Source of the DNA: Pedobacter sp. UBA1654
GTDB taxonomy: Bacteria; Bacteroidota; Bacteroidia; Sphingobacteriales; Sphingobacteriaceae
Length of the DNA: 18,549 nucleotides
NCBI GenBank assembly: GCA_002320935.1
Contig: DCLG01000084.1
Location: 243,891-262,439, forward strand
Direction: 5' to 3'
Below the pieces are notes generated by a model, which saw only the letters and a program-made list of their open reading frames with translations, had not been told where the DNA came from and ran no database searches. Position 1 is the stretch's first letter; each line of letters starts with the position of its first letter. The position numbers were made by a program, and so were the translations under genes. Of the stretch, positions 15,380 through 18,549 are shown in pieces.

Positions 15380-16613
15380 GATCATAGCCCTGCTGTGTGG
15401 CTTGCTGCCTTTGCAACTATGTGCACAGCAACATACAGTATCGCTGGATACCATTTTAAACAAGATCGATCTGAATAATCCGATGCTGCAGACCTATGCA
15501 CTGAAAGCAGAAAGTTATCGGCACAGGGCGGAAGCGGGCAGCGCCTGGATGGCCCCGATGGTCGGTGCCGGAACGTTCATGACACCCTATCCGGGGCAGC
15601 AGACTATGAGCGATAGTGACAAAGGATCTTTAATGTTACAGCTCGAACAGGAGATACCAAATCCTGCAAAACTCCGGGCACAAAAGGTGTTTGAAGCCTC
15701 CAAAGGCGATGTGGAACTCGCAGGGCGGGCAATTGTCTTAAATGAGCTGAAAGCACGTGCTAAAAACATTTATTACGGTTGGATCATCGCCAGTCAGCGT
15801 GTAAAAGTGCTGCAGGAGAATGAAAAGATTATGCAAATGATGCGCAAGATTGAGGAGATCCGGTATCCCTATAATCAATCTGCGTTATCCGGTGTATACC
15901 GCGCTGCTGCAAAGATTGAAGAGAATCAGAACATGATCCGCATGCAACATGGGGAAATTGCAAAAGCTAAAGCCTGGTTAAACAGCCTCATGAATTTACC
16001 AGCGAATCAACCGCTGGTCATTGACACCACCAGGCTCCCTGTTTTTACTGCAGAACTGAGCCTGGATACTGCAGTACTTGCGGGACAGCGCAAAGACATC
16101 CTGCAGATGGAGCAGAACATTCGTTCCATGCAGCTTGGTGTAAAAGCCATGCAGAGTCAGGCAAAGCCGGACTTCAAGTTGCGCGTAGACCACATGTCGC
16201 CGCTGGGCAGCATGATGCCGAAAGCCTACAGCGTGATGGGTATGATCAGCATTCCTGTAGCGCCCTGGTCTGCAAAAATGTACAAATCGGAAGTCAAGGC
16301 CATGAACTATGATATTCAGGCCATGGAAAAAGAACGTGTCGGCATGCTGCAGGAAAGCCAGGGGATGTTAACCGGCATGCAGTACGAAATCCAGTCTATG
16401 CAGAAGCGTATTGCTGCAATGGAAGAAAAGATCCTTCCCGCATTGAAGAAAACACTGGAGGCAGATTTCGTCAACTACCAGGAGAATAAGCTTGAAGTGA
16501 GGGCTGTCATCAACAGTTGGGAAGCACTTACGATGATGCAGGGGAATGTGCTGGATGAGAAAATGAAATTGTATACCATGATCGTTAATTATGAAAAAGA
16601 ACTGTATCGTTAA
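15366..16613 (+). CDS. Methionine-rich TolC family outer-membrane efflux protein
   Basis: The start at 15366 is preferred over an in-frame ATG at 15345 because it begins directly with a signal peptide (MRTIKIIALLCGLLPLQLCAQ). The 415-residue product has the helical-repeat pattern of TolC/CusC-type channels, e.g. LQLEQEIPNPAKLRAQK and PDFKLRVDHMSPLG, with long coiled segments near 120-200 and 300-370. It would form the outer-membrane duct of the tripartite pump. By hand count it holds about 33 methionines (about 8 percent), far above usual, in clusters such as EKIMQMMRK and SPLGSMMPKAYSVMGM, in keeping with Cu(I)/Ag(I) handling. It overlaps the pump gene by 14 bp and the first adaptor by 23 bp, so translation is likely coupled. 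Confidence 0.88.
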   Translation: MRTIKIIALLCGLLPLQLCAQQHTVSLDTILNKIDLNNPMLQTYALKAESYRHRAEAGSAWMAPMVGAGTFMTPYPGQQTMSDSDKGSLMLQLEQEIPNPAKLRAQKVFEASKGDVELAGRAIVLNELKARAKNIYYGWIIASQRVKVLQENEKIMQMMRKIEEIRYPYNQSALSGVYRAAAKIEENQNMIRMQHGEIAKAKAWLNSLMNLPANQPLVIDTTRLPVFTAELSLDTAVLAGQRKDILQMEQNIRSMQLGVKAMQSQAKPDFKLRVDHMSPLGSMMPKAYSVMGMISIPVAPWSAKMYKSEVKAMNYDIQAMEKERVGMLQESQGMLTGMQYEIQSMQKRIAAMEEKILPALKKTLEADFVNYQENKLEVRAVINSWEALTMMQGNVLDEKMKLYTMIVNYEKELYR

Positions 16614-17802
16614 GGTATTTTTCCTTCTGCTGCTTACTGCAACTGTGCTTGCCTGTAAGCAAAAAGCGCAGGAGCGCGGTATTGCCGCAAGCACTGAAAG
16701 GCCGGAGGGAACGCTTGGTGCGATTGTTAAGCCCGCCAATGAGCAGGTGCTTGCACGTACGCCGGTTATACAGGCTAAAAAAGGCTCCAGACTGTATGTA
16801 CAGGATGTGCAGGGCCGGATTACCTATGATTCCCGCAATCAGCGTGCACTCGCAAGCCGCGTATCCGGACGCATAGAAAAGCTTTACGTAAAATACAATT
16901 ATCAGCCAGTGAAAAAAGGACAGCTGATCATGGAGATCTATTCGCCTGACCTTGCCGCCGCCCAGCGTGAACTGCTGCTGATACAACAGCACGGAAATGA
17001 GTCGAATATGCTCGAACCAGCCAGGCGCAGGTTGATGCTGCTGGGCATGGATCCTCTGCAGATCAGCAAAGTGCTGCGTACCGGGCAGGTTGCTTATCGC
17101 ATTCCGGTATATAGCGCCGCAAATGGGTACATTTTAGAGCAAACGACTGCTGTGCAAGCGCCGCAACAAGCTGCAGCAGCTAGCTCTGGCAGTAATTCAG
17201 GTATGGCCGGTATGAATCCCGCATCCCCGGGTGCCACTACCGCAACAGTACCGGCCGCTCAACAAAATACACCGGTGCTATTGCGTGAAGGACAATATCT
17301 GAAAGCTGGTCAGCAGGTGTTTACCATTTATCAGACTGGCGATCTGCTTGCGGAATTCTCCCTGAACCCTCAGGTTGCTTCGCAAATAAATAAACAGGAG
17401 AAGGTGCTTATTAAACGTATTGCGGATGAATCAGAAACGATTTCAGGGAAGATCGGTATGATCCAACCGGTACTTAATGCAGGCGAAAACTTTGTCCTGG
17501 CCAGGGTCTATCTCCAAAAAAGTAACCTGAAACCCGGAGAACTGGTAACAGGTCAGTTTCCCTTTCTTGCGGAGAACAGCTACTGGCTTCCGCAGGCTGC
17601 GGTATTGTCATTAGGCAATGAAAGTGTTGTCTTTAAAAAGGAAGGAAAGGTATTCATGCCAACTAAAGTCAGAACAGGTGTGGTGCAAAACAGCGAAGTG
17701 CAGGTGCTTGACGAGATTGGCGAATGGCAGCTTGCCGGCAATGCACAGTATCTGGTTGATAGTGAAAGTTTCATTAAAACAGCAAAAATACAATCACCAT
17801 GA
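16591..17802 (+). CDS. RND efflux periplasmic adaptor, lipoprotein (CusB-like, first copy)
   Basis: The 403-residue protein has a lipoprotein signal with lipobox VLAC (Cys22). It has the membrane-fusion-protein layout: a first lipoyl half (ASRVSGRIEKLYVKYNYQPVKKGQLIM, then YSPDLAAAQRELLL), a helical hairpin, a second lipoyl half (VYSAANGYILEQ ... LREGQYLKAGQQVFTIYQTGDL), then beta-barrel and C-terminal domains. A low-complexity Ala/Gln/Ser/Thr/Pro loop at about 188-227, with GMAGMNP at 204-210, is inserted in the second lipoyl half; Met-containing loops there are common in Bacteroidota copper adaptors. There is no heavy-metal-binding domain, unlike the next gene. It probably links the pump to the TolC-like channel. 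The start overlaps the channel gene by 23 bp and the stop overlaps the next ATG by 4 bp (ATGA). Confidence 0.87.
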   Translation: MKKNCIVKVFFLLLLTATVLACKQKAQERGIAASTERPEGTLGAIVKPANEQVLARTPVIQAKKGSRLYVQDVQGRITYDSRNQRALASRVSGRIEKLYVKYNYQPVKKGQLIMEIYSPDLAAAQRELLLIQQHGNESNMLEPARRRLMLLGMDPLQISKVLRTGQVAYRIPVYSAANGYILEQTTAVQAPQQAAAASSGSNSGMAGMNPASPGATTATVPAAQQNTPVLLREGQYLKAGQQVFTIYQTGDLLAEFSLNPQVASQINKQEKVLIKRIADESETISGKIGMIQPVLNAGENFVLARVYLQKSNLKPGELVTGQFPFLAENSYWLPQAAVLSLGNESVVFKKEGKVFMPTKVRTGVVQNSEVQVLDEIGEWQLAGNAQYLVDSESFIKTAKIQSP

Positions 17803-18549
17803 AAACATTATATCTAATCCTCCTGCTGCCTTTATTTACACTGATGGGCTGTTCGGAAGAAAAAAGCACATCATCAGCAGCAAGCACGGTAAATGAAAAG
17901 ACCTATACCTGTCCGATGCACCCGCAGGTGCTGCAGCAGCAAATGGGTACTTGCCCGGTTTGTGGTATGGATCTGGTACTTTTTGATAAAAGTGGCGAAG
18001 ATGGGGGATTACAGCTTAATGAACGGCAGAAAACATTAGCCAATGTAAATACAATGACCATTGGAGGTAGTGGCACGGCGAGTGCTAAGCAGCTGAATGG
18101 CAGGCTTGTTTCCAATCCGGAACAAACTTCGTTTATCTCCAGCAGGGTGGCCGGGCGGCTGGACCGGCTGTTCATCCGTCAAACCGGAGAGCAGATAAAA
18201 AAGGGGCAGCCCTTATACCAGATCTACTCCGAACAACTCGCAACACTACAGCAGGAGTTCCTGTTGGCACTTGAGCAGTCCGCGCAATTTCCAGACGATA
18301 AAACCTTTGCGCAAATCCTAAGCGCTGCGAGACAAAAGCTTAGTTTATACGGACAATCAAACGGCCAGATCAAAGCATTGCAACAAAACCGGAAAGTTAG
18401 TCCGAACATCACCTTTTTTGCCACCGAAAGTGGAACAGTTGCAGAACTTTCCGTAGCCGAAGGTCAATATGTTGCCGAAGGAAGTCCGCTGTTGCGTTTA
18501 GAAGGTTATCAGTCGCTCTGGGTAGAAGCTGATATTTATGCTTCCGAAC
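17799..18549 (+). CDS. RND efflux periplasmic adaptor with heavy-metal-binding domain, 5' part (second copy)
   Basis: The frame starts at ATG 17799, overlapping the previous stop as ATGA, and is open to the end of the window (250 codons). It begins with a lipoprotein signal (MKTLYLILLLPLFTLMGC, Cys18). Next is a heavy-metal-binding domain of the CusB/CopA-associated type at residues 36-61: YTCPMHP, then GTCPVCGMDLV, with Cys38, Met40, His41, Cys52, Cys55 and Met57. The adaptor core follows with the first lipoyl half (SSRVAGRLDRLFIRQTGEQIKKGQPLYQIYSEQLATLQQEF), a helical hairpin and the second lipoyl half (ESGTVAELSVAEGQYVAEGSPLLRLEGYQSLWVEADIYASE). The rest is outside the window. The domain probably captures Cu(I)/Ag(I) in the periplasm and feeds the pump. 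It is the second adaptor in the operon and differs clearly from the first. Confidence 0.9.
   Translation, partial: MKTLYLILLLPLFTLMGCSEEKSTSSAASTVNEKTYTCPMHPQVLQQQMGTCPVCGMDLVLFDKSGEDGGLQLNERQKTLANVNTMTIGGSGTASAKQLNGRLVSNPEQTSFISSRVAGRLDRLFIRQTGEQIKKGQPLYQIYSEQLATLQQEFLLALEQSAQFPDDKTFAQILSAARQKLSLYGQSNGQIKALQQNRKVSPNITFFATESGTVAELSVAEGQYVAEGSPLLRLEGYQSLWVEADIYASE

Noticed and set aside
17903..18424. Minus-strand frames of 90 and 66 codons near the window end
   Set aside because: They lie opposite the second adaptor gene, whose plus-strand frame has a lipobox, metal-binding motif and lipoyl halves.

Overview
The window looks like chromosomal DNA of a Bacteroidota bacterium, most like the Sphingobacteriales (Pedobacter/Mucilaginibacter type). 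This rests on several things seen together: an OMP_b-brl_3-type outer-membrane barrel, a SusD C-terminus, a HYC_CC_PP family protein, TAnnTTTG (-7) promoter elements and a general lack of Shine-Dalgarno sequences. The genus is inferred. I see no IS element, phage gene, CRISPR array, tRNA or rRNA.

Layout. 1-4358 (+): the 3' part of an outer-membrane beta-barrel gene, a small ArsC/YffB-type thioredoxin-fold gene, then a two-gene unit of a secreted carboxypeptidase-regulatory-like domain protein and a secreted M1 zinc metallopeptidase, closed by a bidirectional terminator. 4425-5719 (-): a secreted endonuclease/exonuclease/phosphatase-fold hydrolase, preceded by what appears to be the last 22 codons of a deleted SusD gene, then a VF530-family gene. 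5755-8425: a DUF2027-like protein, a soluble GAF-PAS histidine kinase, and a single-domain response regulator that overlaps the kinase gene tail to tail. 8456-11327 (-): a secreted alpha/beta-hydrolase (esterase-like) and a solitary thiC preceded by a TPP riboswitch.

11570-18549 (+): a copper/silver-type export operon. It starts with a HYC_CC_PP protein, followed by a CusA-type RND pump split into two open frames at an ATGA overlap, a very Met-rich TolC-like channel, and two consecutive lipoprotein adaptors. The second adaptor carries a Cys/Met/His heavy-metal-binding domain and runs off the window end. From the pump onward all genes overlap (4, 14, 23 and 4 bp). The pump keeps the three methionines and the Asp/Glu/Lys relay residues of E. 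coli CusA, aligned from memory, so the substrate is probably Cu(I)/Ag(I).

The points most worth a second look are the split pump, the SusD remnant beside the hydrolase gene, a pair of mirror-image -7 elements each four bases from a start codon, and the isolated riboswitch-controlled thiC. I did not find a clearly new system; the split RND pump with a doubled adaptor is the closest candidate.
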